Assembly: GCA_963932145.1 (NCBI GenBank)
Contig: OZ010571.1
Coordinates: 155,201,789 to 155,265,788 of the forward strand
Direction: 5' to 3'
DNA from: Acanthosepion lycidas
Lineage: Eukaryota > Mollusca > Cephalopoda > Sepiida > Sepiidae
DNA: 64,000 nucleotides
The position numbers and the translations under genes are program-made. Position 1 is the stretch's first letter; every line of letters starts with the position of its first letter. Shown here piece by piece: positions 1-11,589 of the stretch. The notes under the pieces are model-generated. The model was not told the origin of the DNA and made no database searches. It was given only the letters and a program-made list of their open reading frames with translations.

Positions 1-47
1 ACGACAACGTGGAAAATTAAAGTCAATAAGCACAAAATAATAACAAA

Positions 48-1640
48 ATGATACGAAAAAGGAAAATAAAACTGAATTACAAACGGGACAGAACATCTAC
101 TGTCTCTGGCCGTTGGTGGATATTGCAAGGGTTAGAAAAGATAATGACCTCGGCTCGAATGAAGTTTAAACCGACAAAACCGAGGTCATTAGTACTGAAA
201 AGAGGGATTGTGATAGAAAAGTTCCTTTTCAAAATTGCAGGAACTATTATTCCGTCACTTAAAGAAAAAACAGTTAAGTGTCTGAGAAAAAAACATTGAA
301 AGATACTGATGCTACCCAGAAATGTTTTTCAGACCTCAAAGCAATGTTGAGCAAAGTGGACAAGTCAGAACTGCTAGGCCATTTTAAGTCATGGATATGC
401 CAACATACCATTCTGCCAAAAATTCTGTGTCCAGTTATATGAAGTGGTATCGGCTACAGTTGAGAAAACGGAGAAAAAAGTGAGCGGATATTTGAGAAGA
501 TGGCTCGGCTTATTGAGGAGTTTAAGCAGTGCAGCTCTGTATGGAGTTTCCAGTTCATTGCAACTTCCCTTCAGAGGATTAGTAGAAGAGTTTAAAGTGG
601 CTAAGACAAGGGAGGCAATTTTATATAGGGATTCAAAAGATCCTAAAATTGCAGAAGCAGATATTAAGGTTCGAACTGGGAGAAAGTGTAAAGCATCGCA
701 CGAGGTCAGTACATCAGAGTAAAGGTTGAGACAGAAAGCGCTAGTAGGATCGGTAGCAGTGGATAGACCACGCCTAGGTTACTGTTCCAATCCACGAGAA
801 AGGGGGAAAAAAAGGAAAAGAACAGAAATACTGTCTTTGATATGAAGTAAGAGCGGGTGCGGAGGAAATTATATCCAGTAAAATGGTGGTCTTAGGTCAA
901 CAGGGGTTTTTGGACGAAATGGGCAAACCTGTAAAAAAGGGAAGATTTCCTGGACATACTTCTGGTATACTAACCCCAGTAACACAAGCTCCTTGTGCAG
1001 ACAGTGTATGATGCACTGCCCAGTCCGGCAGTCGTCCACACGCGGAGAAAGAACCAATCTCAAGTATGCTCATTATGCCAGAAGAGAGGATCCCTTCAAC
1101 ATATATTGAGCAGTTCCCCTAAATCGCTAAGCGAGGGGCGATACCGATGGCGCCATGATAAAATTTTAGGTGTCATTGCAACAATAAGTCTCAAGGAGTC
1201 TAAAACAAAACAGATATCAATCGAATAAGAAGACGATGAATTTTGTCAAAGACGGGGAAATAGTAAAGATATCGCAGAAGAATAAAACATCCCTCCTTAA
1301 CTCTGCACCGGACTGGCAAATGAGACTAGACATAGGCAAGCAGCTTAAATTTCCAATGAAAATAATACAAATTAAGCTTTGTTCAGACATGATTATTTAT
1401 TCTGAAAAGACAAGTCAACATGTTAGAATTAACAGTCCTTTGGGAAGAAAAATGGACGAAGCCCACAAAAGGAATCTTGGAAAACATTTACCGATTGTAG
1501 AGGAATGTAAAACACATGGTTGGCGAACCCAGTGCGAGCAGATTGGGCGATCACTATGTCAGATGCTACTAAAATTAGGTTTAACAGATTTAGAAAAAAA
1601 AAAAACAAGACTATTCACTCAGTAACAATTGGCAGTAGAA
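48..1640 (+). pseudogene. Decayed retroelement ORF: RT C-terminal region plus C-terminal PD-(D/E)XK-like domain
   Basis: This stretch reads in pieces through several frames as the 3' half of a retroelement polyprotein. Around 120-300 it resembles the thumb region of a reverse transcriptase. 444-722 contains the segment GYLRRWLGLLRSLSSAALYG followed by a lysine-rich stretch. 995-1150 carries a Cys-x2-Cys...His zinc-ribbon-like module (CSLCQKRGSLQHIL) ending in EGRYRWRHD. 1236-1625 holds a domain with a P-less D...SEKTSQ...N-S-P pattern where related proteins have PDxV...ELTVPWE, then RSLCQMLLKLGL. The order matches a retroelement protein widespread in aquatic animals; this is from memory. At least four frameshifts or stops separate the pieces, so it is dead. 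The 5' part lies outside the window. The exact clade is uncertain. Confidence 0.72.
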
Positions 1641-1884
1641 GAAGCCACCAGATGGTTATGGTAGAAAAGATGAAGTGATTGGCAGTCAGTAGGAAGATGA
1701 AAGCAAGTAGCGGTTGATATTTTTTTTATTGTCGATTTTTTTTTTGGTGGGTGGGGGTCTGGTCTTGGATATGACCTAATACTACACTCGACAATAGAGT
1801 ATCAACTAGCGGATAGAATTAGGCTACCCCGAACCATTGTTACCTACAAGTGATCTCTGGCTAAGATCTAACACCTCTTTACTC
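1641..1884. repeat. Unassigned tail with an old remnant of the fold-back repeat family
   Basis: After the retroelement ORF comes a T-rich tract (about 1718-1745). Then about 1775-1850 resembles, at low identity, the outer end of the inverted-repeat arms at 33.6 and 35.6 kb: it shares 'gacaatagagt' and 'gaaccattgttacc'. No gene is seen. Confidence 0.35.
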
Positions 1885-3110
1885 CCTACCAGGGTTACGA
1901 TATATATAGGTCTGTTTGGTGTTTTAACTTTGGATTCGTGAATGAATGGCTATGTTTCTTGATTCTCTTTTTAAATTCTCCTGCAGAAATACCGATGTAA
2001 ATATCATGGTTTGTCGTATTTTAATCGTTGTGGGAATTAATAATTTGGTACATATTATGCAGGAGTAGGTAATTTTGATTGGCTTCCTGTTGAATATCTT
2101 ATTTAGAGAATTTTTTTTGTTGAAGTGTTTAGTAATTAAATTTAGGAAGTACTATCCAATGACAGTTTTCAGAAGAGTGAGGTTTAACCAAGTGATTTTT
2201 CTTTTCCTATTTTTACTCCTACATTCTATTTTTCGTGTATTGGTATTACTAATGGGGGTCGCGTAAGACATTATTTTTTAAATCACCTTTCTGGAGGGTC
2301 TTTACGTATTGTTCTTTGTTCTTATTAATGAGGTTTTCATTGGACGATAGTTTACAAATCCTGGTGCAAACAGTAGTGGGTATTTGTCTTAGGATTGCAC
2401 TGGGGTGGTTAGAACCAATACTAATATAGTTGGGGGTTTCGTTCTCTTTATGGTAAGATTTAAAGGTTTTATCATTAGGTAGTCAACTATTTTAAAGTTA
2501 GAGGAAATCTCTAGGAATTTGAAGGCCCTGATAATTGTCTTTAGTAACTTCGCTGTTAGTAGATCATTACTATTAGGGATGAGGATAGGACCGTCATCCT
2601 GATACAGTTCTATTAGTTCTGGTTTTACGATTCTACTAAGCACATCTAAAATGTAAAACATAGCAGATCTGTAACTTGGGCTGAGTCATACGCTCCCATG
2701 GGGCCATCGAATTCGTCGTTGTGGCGCTTAGTCCAGGTGGAATTATTCAGTGTTAGTAGTGACTTTCTCGTTGCTAACCTGATATTAGTTTTATCATCTG
2801 TTATTTCTATATAGTTCTTTGCAAAGTTGATACTATTGACCGGGAGGTCCCTAGTGATAGAGGAATTGAAGTCAATTATATCAAACTTAATGATCATCGC
2901 TTTATCCGTATTCCTCGTATTGGTGAACCATTTATTAGTGTCTGACGAATCTTTCCAAAGGTTAGTACTGGTTGTAATTAGTAACTTGTCGGTTATTTTC
3001 TTAATTATATTTCTTTTTAGATTAGGCCTCGTTCTATTTTGTTGGGTTTATTAGTTTAGATCGTCTACTGCGAGTAAAGTTCTGTTTATGGTCCTTAAAT
3101 AAAATGTAGA
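1885..3110 (-). pseudogene. Penelope-like retroelement remnant (RT plus GIY-YIG nuclease)
   Basis: Read on the minus strand from about 3110 downward, this gives a degraded reverse transcriptase. It has an FDIIDFNSSIT stretch at about 2850-2885 (motif A, normally FDIxEFYPSI), a TRKSLLTLNNSTW region, an MGAYDSAQV segment and the catalytic YQDDG box at about 2590-2604. After IRAFKFL...KIVDYL it continues as ILRQIPTTVCTRICKLSSNE (about 2310-2395) and KIFNRKPIKITYSC (about 2050-2110). It then reaches YIGISAGEFKKRIKKHSHSF at about 1940-1999, the YIG half of a GIY-YIG endonuclease. RT plus GIY-YIG on one frame defines Penelope-like elements. Several frameshifts and stops, and a shortened linker before the nuclease, show it is inactive. 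It runs opposite to the neighbouring retroelement at 48-1640. Confidence 0.72.
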
Positions 3111-4265
3111 CATCCTTAGTGTGAATCATTATGAATTGTTTATTGAGAAATACTAATCCAATTTGTAAGACAACAATCATTGATGATTTAACAATGTGCG
3201 AACTTTATTTATTTCTGGTTAAATATTGTCTAACCACTCGACCTTGTCATTTATTGAATTGTATTGCAACAAACGGCATTCAAATAAGGGTTTGTTCAAA
3301 ATGTATTTATCTTTAAATAGGATATTGTTTAAATGTCTTTATCAGTCTAATATATCATTGTCCTTTATTGAATTGTATTTTACGAAAGATCATTTAAGTG
3401 TTTCTTTATGGAAAAATATAAATCTTGCCTACTTAAATATTAACCAAAACAATAATTCCATATAGAATTATATATTTGATCCTACGATAAGAAGATTCGT
3501 AAATGTGTTTTCGTTTCGGCTTGTCGAAAATGTCAAGATGAATAAATTGATTTGATTTAATTTAAGGCTTTAATTATTGATCGTACTTGACAAAAATAAA
3601 ATATGTTTTAATTTATTCGGTATTTCAAATAATTTTGCTGATATTTATTTGTTGTTTGCCAGATATCTATGTTTACAATTCATTTCACACCAGACTTTGA
3701 TTGAATTTCATTGTCTAATCAGTCACTATCCAAGATAAGACGACATTCTCCTAAAAGGAATTTCTTTATTTAACATTATAACTTCTGAAATCCTGTCATG
3801 AATCATAATAACATGCAATTATATATTTGATCGTCGAAAAATCAAATTCAAAAATGTCTTTTATTTAGACATTGTATCTGATTTTATTATACACTTTTAG
3901 TGTTTAATGATTTTAAAAATAAGATGTTCTGAATTCTCGGCAACAAGAATCCAGTTGAAGAGACAATAGAACGTTGTCCAAAAGGAATTGTTTTAGAGTA
4001 TTTCGAAGCTGATGTTACCAAACAAAAAAAAAAAAAAAAAAAAAGAAGAAATCTGTCATTATGTTTATTAATTGAGTGACCAACGCGAATTAAAAAAGGA
4101 ATTAAAAAGTTTATCTGCTTGGAAAATGAGTCACAGAAAAAGACCTGTTACCAAAAAATTGCCAACAAATGTAGATTATTGCGAATCATTACTTATACGA
4201 TAAATTCAAATGCCTTTTTTTGGACAGGATTGTTTAAACTGGTAATGAGAAAATAATCTGGAAAA
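3111..4265. other. AT-rich stretch without a supported gene; short repeat fragment and poly(A)
   Basis: No coding region is supported. 3131-3156 is nearly identical to 7567-7592, the block upstream of peptide gene A, so it may be a scrap of the same duplication. 4024-4044 is a run of A. The rest is low-complexity AT-rich sequence. Confidence 0.5.
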
Positions 4266-5544
4266 ATGATCTGTAAAGTAATCGATCAGGACTTAGCATC
4301 TCGACTTCAGACACTTCTCACCAACGTGGCGTGGCTTATGTCTTTTCTCGTAAGTTCATTCTTCTTTCACACTCTTCAGCGAGTGAGTAAGGGGGGATTG
4401 AGTAGCTATTCAATGCCACAATTGGCTGATTCAGTTAAAGACACATGAACAATGTGGACATTTACATAATCCTGGACACAAGCCGCCATCTTCTCCCTGA
4501 GTTGCTACACATGATTGCATTCATCAGTTGTCTTAATTCTGATGAACGGGTACTGTCCAGTAATATTTTTCATTTTTCCACCTATTCTAATATGATTATA
4601 ACTTCAGAATCTAAAAAAGCAAAAACCATCACCTACCCAACAGATGTTAACTTCTTGGACGTCTTCGGGAAAGAAGAACTAGAGTGCTTCCACTGTTTAC
4701 TTTGAACATTTGATTCAGTTTCGAAGTGAGGAACCGAGGTTTCAACTTGAGTCACTTATCTGTGGTGGAAATTCCAAAAGTTCAGCCTGGAAGATAATCA
4801 GAAATGTCTTTGAAATGTCATGCTTTTCGGTTTCTGCTCTGATGTCAGCATTCTTGGGGATCACCCCACAAACAGCTTGCTCATTACCATAATCTCAGAT
4901 AAAACATCATGGACCTAAACAGAAGTAATACCTATGGATTAATACCTATGTACTTTGCATCAACTTGTTCATCAGTGGGTTGATATTTGTGGACCACCTG
5001 ATTGAGGGCTATATTCTGTATTGTCTCTGCCCCGATTGAATTCCGGAGCCAACTTATTCACAGCTATATAAGAAAGAGAATCCTTAGCAAGTGCCTGTAC
5101 TATTACCTCATGGAATTCCTTGGGGTAATGCCTTTCTTTTGCAGATATTTCATGACAACAGAAGCCTTTATCTAGTTTTAGATTTGTCACAAACCAAAAT
5201 ATTAATTTTAAAATATTATGCAACCAAAGCAGGGTTGATTGAAATGCTTCGGACAGGCCAGATGACATAAATTTCTGACAGAACATTTATTTACGACGGT
5301 AAATATAAAAAACTTACAACATAATTATAGATCAATTTCTCGGATGGACTGAAGTGGATTTTTAATGTCGAGAATTCACAATATGTGAAGTTATGAATTT
5401 TATAAAGAATCGTTGAACATAAAATTTGGTTAAATAATTTAACTCCAATGATACAATCATTTCTTTATTTTAAATAGGTCCGTAAATCCTGCCACGGAAG
5501 ATGAGCACACATAGAATACTACATACGATTATCATGTGATGTGA
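4266..5544. other. Moderately complex unassigned stretch; no convincing gene
   Basis: Base composition is less AT-skewed than the flanks, and short open frames exist on both strands: about 4266-4705 on plus, and about 4972-5286 on minus with 104 residues including WLHNIL and IAVNKLAPEF. I do not recognise any of them and see no splice sites that join them into a gene. It may be an old transposable element or a decayed gene. Confidence 0.35.
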
Positions 5545-5905
5545 TGTAAGGATACAGATCGTTTGAAAATATAAAAATATTGTCAAGATCAAATATCTGC
5601 ATTTTAAAATATTTTATTTATTTAACAAATCTTTAAATCTAAAAAGTATTTTTCATTTCAGATTTCTGATATTTCTGAGTAATATTTAATAAAATAAATT
5701 TATCTATTTATTGTAAAATTGTCTAATTTGAATAAAAAAAGAAAAAAAAGAAAAATGAATTTTGGAATGTAATGCGGACCTTTGTAATTAATTTTAAGAA
5801 AAAACATTATTAGATATAAATACGTGGTTGTAACTTAAAACAAGAGACTATAGGAAATAAATTTATTCAAAAATAAAATAATAATGGCTAATTTGATATA
5901 TAATT
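5545..5905 (-). repeat. Inverted copy of the sequence upstream of gene B (20.06-20.40 kb)
   Basis: Read on the minus strand, this segment matches about 20060-20400 in order. It includes the stretch around 'atctcttgttttaag', the 'aataaatagataaat' tract, and 'gcagatatttgatcttg' followed by 'ttttcaaacgat'. In both places it lies just downstream of LINE coding remnants, so it may be the LINE's 3' tail or a flanking duplication. Confidence 0.6.
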
Positions 5906-6059
5906 ATAAAGAAAATTTTAAATTTTGTCTGATGGAATCTATCAATCCAGATGATATGCACGAAATTATTAACAGAAAGTATTTTCTTATTTTTTTCGAA
6001 AGTATTTTACAAAAATTTTCGAAATGTTTTTTTTTTATTTTATTTCCATGTATCATCAT

Positions 6060-6443
6060 CTGTTGGAAGGCAAGCGTTTACCACATAACATGTTTCCATC
6101 TTCAAGAACCATATCAATTAGTAGGCAAGTTTTTTCTGGTTGTCGACAATTATGTCCAACCTATTTGCATTAAGTTTTCTCAGTATATTGGATGATCCTA
6201 GTAGGGACATTATCTGGGTAACATTTATGTTGATGTTACCTGGGACACTGTTAGTAAAATTGTCCATTCCTTTTTTTTTACGAGGCCCAGAGCTCCGATT
6301 AAACTTGGTACAGTCTCAGTCTTCATTCCTCAAATCCTGTTAATCAAATTTGTGATTCTTGTATATCTTCCAATGCACAGATATCGCTATGTTGTTACGT
6401 CTGCGGGTATATTCACTTTTTTGCCAGCCATGATCATCTTATA

Positions 6444-6505
<62 letters not shown>

Positions 6506-7085
6506 CAGGTGTGTACTTATTTCTTTCCGTTTCCCAATCATCCTGGAAATATGTAAATTAAAACACATTTTTGATGGTTTGTATGCATTCAATATTATTT
6601 ATTTATTGTTTTAAGGAGAAGTGTCCTTCAAAATGATAAACAAATTCAGCTTTATTTATTTGCATTATATTTAAAAAGATTCCCTAGTGTGTGCTTAAAT
6701 ATTATTTAAAGGAAAACCTAACATCAAAGAAGGAAACATTCAGTTCTCGTTTATGATGGCGGTAGATTTACAGTAACCAGTGATGACTTATATATTCTGT
6801 TGTCTCCTTTTAAAGTGTGTATGTCTGTGAGCATATTCGTTACTTGCTATTTCCGGATATTCTGAGATAATATGGTCGACATTTTTATCATATTTTACGC
6901 AGATGCTGCATTTCAAGTCTGTTTTATCCTTGCTTATGTGATAGTGATAAGATCTGGTTGCAAGGCTTTGATCCTGAGCTGACAACTTCTGACCGTTTGC
7001 CCTATATTATTGTCCGTGTTCAATCATATTATCGGGATATTATCAACATTGCTGTTGGATTGAGACCAGGTTGTTAGTTGCGAAA
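6060..7085 (-). pseudogene. LINE remnant, C-terminal part of ORF2 (minus strand), broken by insertions
   Basis: On the minus strand, 6985-6788 encodes QDQSLATRSYHYHI followed by CSICVKYDKNVDHIISE...NEYAHRH, the zinc-ribbon-like tail (C-x2-C...H) that follows the RT in a family of LINE proteins. The reading resumes at about 6430-6250 with material matching NNV...HWKIYKNH, then TVPSLIGALGLVKK. About 6190-6110 reads NANRLDIIVDNQKK. The order is scrambled by deletions and frameshifts, and an ATT microsatellite lies between the two blocks. A second copy with the same internal deletions is at 14.62-14.90 kb on the plus strand, so the two descend from one already-damaged ancestor or were duplicated together. 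It is not functional. Confidence 0.68.
6445..6504. repeat. (ATT)n microsatellite
   Basis: About twenty uninterrupted ATT units inside the LINE remnant. Confidence 0.97.
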
Positions 7086-7119
7086 TATATCTTCCTGATA
7101 TTAAGCATAATTCCTTAAA

Positions 7120-7300
7120 ATCCTATATTCGTAGAATTTGTTTAAAGTTTATTCCACATTTTTATAATAAAGATTAGAAAATATAAGAATAAATAGATAA
7201 ATATTATTTTATTAATTTTTATTTCAAAGAAATCTAAGAAATCATATACCCAAAATATTTTTCAGATTTAAAGTTTTCGTAAAACAAATAAAATGACATT
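7120..7300. repeat. Left member of an inverted repeat pair with 12.74-12.92 kb
   Basis: The segment from 'cgtagaatttgtttaaag' through 'catatacccaaaatattt' is found in reverse complement at about 12740-12915. Both contain the 'aataaatagataaat' tract also present at 5.7 and 20.26 kb. Confidence 0.75.
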
Positions 7301-7740
7301 AAATGCTAATAATTAATCCTGACAACATTTAAACATTTTCAAACGTGATTCGTGGCAGGATTTATGAACATATTTAAAATAAAGAAATCATTGCATGTCT
7401 TTGGAATTAAATTATTTAAACCAAATGCAGTGTGAAAAGATTTGTAAATATTCAAAACTTGCAGGGAACAAAGAAATATTAAGAAGATTACTTGAATTAT
7501 TGAATACATTAAATCTTGTTTTGACAAGTCTAAATAATGATTAAACATACACTTAAAATTCCAATATGAATTGTTTATTGAAGAATACTAATCTGTTGGC
7601 GAAGACAACAAAAGGAAATCATAGAACGTCACGCAGACATTTTACATAGTAAACGTCGCTCTCTGACATCTTAGACACTTTCTCTGAGAACATTCAACTG
7701 CTGAATCGTCGGTTTGTGTTTCCACAACACACAACCTAAA

Positions 7741-7746
7741 GTAAGT
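7741..7746 (+). promoter_or_regulatory. Splice donor of untranslated exon 1, gene A
   Basis: A consensus GTAAGT follows 'caacctaaa'. The aligned position in gene B (20793) has the same GTAAGT, and intron lengths are almost equal (589 and 591 nt). This supports a true first intron in the 5' untranslated region. Confidence 0.65.
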
Positions 7747-8790
7747 TTATTCAATTCATATTTTCCTTTTTCATCTGTTATCTTTTGTAATTTCAGAGGA
7801 TTTCGCTACGATTTGATGTTAGGAGGAGTAAATCGTTTCAATTTAGTCCGACGAATCAGTTAAAATGATACGAATCATGGAAACGGCTCTGGAATAAATT
7901 AAATATTTAAACTTGAACCTAGTAATCTGGGAAAAATTAAGTAATTACACATACATTGGTTTTTAAGTTTAATTTTATGATCACAATTTTGGTAAATTAT
8001 TTATGTTTGAAATATTCTATAAATCACTTATACATTTACACACAGATTTATATGACTTTTCTAAACACTATTCATGTATATATCTTTTTTGCGTACGTTT
8101 AGATAGGAGCAGAATACGAATAATTATCAACTGTGACATTGTCCGTAATGTCAAACAAAATTTTTCTATTCAAATAATCGATAATGATTAATTAAATAGA
8201 GCTGAATATGTTGATATTTTATGAATATACCATGTATTTTACATTCAAAAGTAAATTTGATTGATGAAAAATAAACTTTAGACATCATGTATTAATATGA
8301 GGAAATTAATCAATTTATTTTCATTGCAGATCACCATGTCTGGAAAATTGATCTTCCTTTTGGCCCTCTGTGTCATTACTGCTTTCGTAGATAGGAACAG
8401 AAATGTTGACATATTTAATATATTGTTTAACAAGAGAAGTTAAAATACTGGGCTCTCCATCTGATCTCCGAGTAATTTATGCATTATGGATTCAGTAGCA
8501 TTTTAATACTTATATTCTTCGAAGATATGTTAAAATTATTTTGATAGATATTATAAAGTCATTAGTTCAGGTTAATCATTTTTAAATCTGAAATAATATT
8601 TTCTTGTTTCTTTTCAGTGAGCAACGTCGTTGCCGTTGAAGACGCGACAGATGAAAATCCATCTGCAGAGGCCGAGGTGATCCAGCAGCCAGCTACTGAA
8701 GCACCGGACGGAACTGACGCCGACGATGATTCATAGACATTTGAAATACAATTCCTTTTAACTTTGCTATTCGAACATTTTCATATGCAA

Positions 8791-8796
8791 AATAAA
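8791..8796 (+). terminator. Polyadenylation signal of gene A
   Basis: An AATAAA hexamer lies 55 nt past the TAG stop of exon 3. Confidence 0.6.
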
Positions 8797-8987
8797 AGTA
8801 GATTTTTATTTAAATTTGAGTTTATCTTATTATTTCCATCACTGATTTAAAAAAAATGCTTTTAAATTTGAAAACCTTCAATGAGTTAAAGAAGTTTTTA
8901 TTTGCCTAAAGAATATAGTTTTGTTTTTCAGGTTACATTATATGATATTTTTGCACGTGTAATATGAATTTCCATACGTATCATATA

Positions 8988-9729
8988 CAGGCTGTTTCAA
9001 AAAGAATACGCCAAAATCATCACGTGATGTGTCAAAAACGAAAAAATTTACAAACCTTTAGCATGAACACATGTGTTGTATATACATTCAAGTTTCATTT
9101 CATGTTTTATAAGCGCTCAATGTGGCCACCACCGGCAGCGCGGACAACATCAAGCCGATATGAGAATTCCTCTCAAACGCGCCTCAGCATGTCATGGTCC
9201 ACCGTTTTGATTGCAGCTGTTATTCGATCTTTCAAGTCATCGATACTTGCTGGAAGTGCTGGAACATAAACTTGGTCTTTAACATACCCCCACAAGAAAA
9301 AGTCACACACAGTGAGGTGCGGGGATCTGGCAGGCCAAGCACAGAGAGCAAGGTCTTTAGCACCTCTCCTCTCAATCCATCGCTGAGGCAGGTTTTCATT
9401 CAGATAAGCTCTAACCTCGAAATGCCAATGGGGTGGTGCTCCATCTTGCTGAAAAATGAAGTCATTCGAATCTGCCTGCACCGTGACAATGGCGTTTGTT
9501 TTCGCGAACTCAAGCGCGCAAAACGCCTTCTGCTGAGGAGTCGCGATTTTGATTGATCTTCCCACAATTCAGCTGCACCGGAAGTTATACTAACGGCAAC
9601 GGTGAAACTGACACCCAATCAAACTTTGCTAACTACTCTATCAAATAACCACTGATTCAGTCCGCTACAATCATATAGACCTGAAAAAACAGCGTAATGA
9701 TTTTGGCGTATTCTTTTTGAAACACCCTG
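8988..9729 (-). mobile_element. 742-bp DNA transposon with 33-bp TIRs, internally deleted
   Basis: The left TIR (8988-9020, starting CAGGCTGTTTCAAAAAG) and right TIR (9697-9729, ending TTTGAAACACCCTG) are reverse complements except for one base. The element is flanked by TA on both sides (8986-8987 and 9730-9731), as expected for the IS630/Tc1/mariner superfamily. The coding remnant runs on the minus strand. An intact relative should be about twice as long, so this is a deletion derivative. Confidence 0.9.
9107..9565 (-). pseudogene. Transposase remnant: N-terminal HTH start fused to C-terminal catalytic part
   Basis: The frame opens with ATPQQKAFCALEFAKTNAIV, the start of the DUF4817-type helix-turn-helix domain of an IS630-like transposase family. 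It passes after VTVQ directly into ADSNDFIFQQDGAPPHWHFE, the region around the second catalytic Asp. It then continues with LNENLPQRWIERRGAKDLAL, WPARSPHLTVCDFFLWGYVKD and SIDDLKDRITAAI. The middle of the protein, including the rest of the DNA-binding domain and the first catalytic Asp, is missing, yet the fusion is in frame. A TGA at 9170-9172 replaces the Trp normally found after MLRRV; beyond it EEFSYRLDVVRAAGGGHIE continues to TAA at 9107. It cannot be catalytically active. The family assignment is from memory. Confidence 0.82.
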
Positions 9730-9731
9730 TA

Positions 9732-10622
9732 TATTGTTAATGATAATTTTGGAGGAAAACTTCTATGAAAGAAATAGTTTCAATTGAAGCACTCCCACCC
9801 GAATTATATTTATCTTTCGATATACACATGAGTGGGTCTAAAATTTTCAGATTTACCTACCATGATGTTAAGCGTCATGGCATTATCGGTTTTGGCAAGT
9901 GAATCTTAGAATGTTACATTTACCCCACTTCGACTAAAAATTAAATATTACAACATGAATGATTTTCGGTTGAAAATTTTGCTTTTATACGGCGAATCCT
10001 CTTTCAATTAAAAAAAAAAAATTATGTTTTTACTAAATCTTTCAGTTCTTATCGTGTAAATAATAGGATATCAATTTGTAATTTTCTGTTTTTATTTCGT
10101 TTATAAATATACAACATGTCGAGAAAATAGTTAGGACAGGATTTCATATCACTCTCAAATGCTGCAAAAGAGAAAATATTCTTTGTGATTTTTTCTCTTT
10201 AAATGTTACAAATGCTTAAAAGAATGACTAATCATTTACAATCATTTGCTTTCTAAGTTCTTCCTTAGAAACTGAATGTATAAATAATTATACGGTCATT
10301 TTCTACGGTTGAAAAACTAGCTATATAAATTCAAACAATATGCATAGAGTAATATCAAAAGATTAATGGAATCCTGAAATGTGATTCCGATTTGAATATA
10401 CTTCCTATTTTATTAATTTACAGAAATTATGTGTAAAATATCGTATACACGAGTGCAATATTTCAACAATGATGAATATCATTGTTTGATGTTCTAAAAA
10501 CAAAGATTGTCTTTATTATGTACGGGGTTTTTTATCTCTTAATTTCATCTCGACTGTTAGAAACAATATAATGAGGAAAGAATACCACATACTTTTTTCC
10601 ATTTGATAAATTACGCAGTTTC
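9732..10622. other. AT-rich intergenic stretch, nothing recognised
   Basis: No open frame with recognisable content and no splice-site pair that stands out. Confidence 0.5.
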
Positions 10623-10895
10623 CATGACATTCCTGTTGAAATTTCTGTTTAGTTTTTAATTTCGCATTTTCTTTGAAAAAGCATTATGCGTATTTGCCAT
10701 TTCGAAATGATATTTTGTGTGCGTAGTTTCTCTGTTTCCAGACTCCTTTAATTACTGCAGTGTATATTTTTATTACTTTATCTTCTGATATTAGAGTGTC
10801 TCGAAATATTATACTAGGCTTAGTATATAAGAGAGTATTCTGGGAAATGAAGGCAACAGCTTACATAAGCACCAGGAAGTTGGTTGGAGTTAGCA
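10623..10895 (-). pseudogene. Penelope-type GIY-YIG fragment, inverted partner of 12.26-12.51 kb
   Basis: On the minus strand this is nearly the same sequence as the plus strand of about 12258-12510, including the stretch around 'ggtgcttatgtaagctgttg' and 'ctaggcttagtatataag'. The better-preserved partner encodes the YIG half of a GIY-YIG nuclease, so this copy is the same fragment in opposite orientation. The two are separated by about 1.4 kb. Confidence 0.65.
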
Positions 10896-11589
10896 GATGT
10901 TTCCGTCAACACTTGTGACTGATATGAAACACTGCCGACGTTTGTAGTGGCACTTGTATTTGCAAAAATTTATGAGCATTCCTGATCGGTGTTTAATTAC
11001 AAGTTATCAATAGAATTTCGAATGCGGATTTCCACTCCAAACAATTCTGTATTAATTGAAACATTGTCTCAATATAAACATCCTGATCTCAGAAGATGTA
11101 TTATACATCAAAGAAGACAACATAGTTGCAGTTAATTCGCCCTGAGAAAAACAGCTTAGCCTATGCCTTTTGAAAAAATTCTCCTATTTCTAAACCTACC
11201 AACAGCATAAATTGACAATGAATCTTTCCTTCTCTGGCATTAATTTCTCATTTTTATTTTTAAGCAAACACTAGGAAAACTGTATAAATATAATGTAAAT
11301 AAATAAAGTTGAATTTGTTCATCATTTTAAAAGACGCTTCACCGTAGAATAATAGATGAATAATATTGAACGCATATAAAAGCATGTTATATATTAACAT
11401 CAAAAACATGTTTTAGTTTAACATTTAACACAATGTACTGGAGATGTTCAACTAAGATTTAAAATTATCTGTTAATACAAACATGAAATTAAAAGCGTAA
11501 AAGTCAATTTTAAATCAATAATACATTTATTATTAACTATAAAAATATATTTATACGAGCATCGAACGCGCAAGCAAAGTTAATCGGCT
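10896..11589. other. Unassigned AT-rich stretch
   Basis: No gene is seen. 11095-11145 contains a short sequence ('catcaaagaagacaacatag') that recurs at about 14265-14290, so part of it is old repeat. Confidence 0.4.

Larger units (their letters stand above)
7655..8796 (+). pseudogene. Small secreted acidic peptide gene, copy A (splice donor lost)
   Basis: This copy has three exons. Exon 1 (about 7665-7740) is untranslated and ends at the donor GTAAGT at 7741. Exon 2 starts at 8330 after TTGCAG, with ATG at 8336 and the 18-residue signal peptide MSGKLIFLLALCVITAFV. Exon 3 (8618-8736, after TTTTCAG) encodes 38 residues and a TAG stop, Asp/Glu/Ala-rich without Cys (VAVEDATDEN...PDGTDADDDS). An AATAAA lies at 8791. 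Copies B and C leave exon 2 after the first base of a codon at a GT donor; here the matching bases at 8391-8392 are AT. The nearby cryptic GT at 8387 would give an immediate TGA after the junction. Reading through the intron gives a 35-residue peptide ending at about 8443. Exon 3 still looks selected in length and composition. I do not recognise the family; the product is inferred to be secreted. Confidence 0.7.

Noticed and set aside
6352-6561. 69-codon open frame with a run of isoleucines
   Set aside because: It is the translation of the (ATT)n microsatellite.
8387-8392. Alternative donor GTAGAT in gene A
   Set aside because: Splicing there to exon 3 makes TTC followed by TGA, so it cannot give the conserved product.
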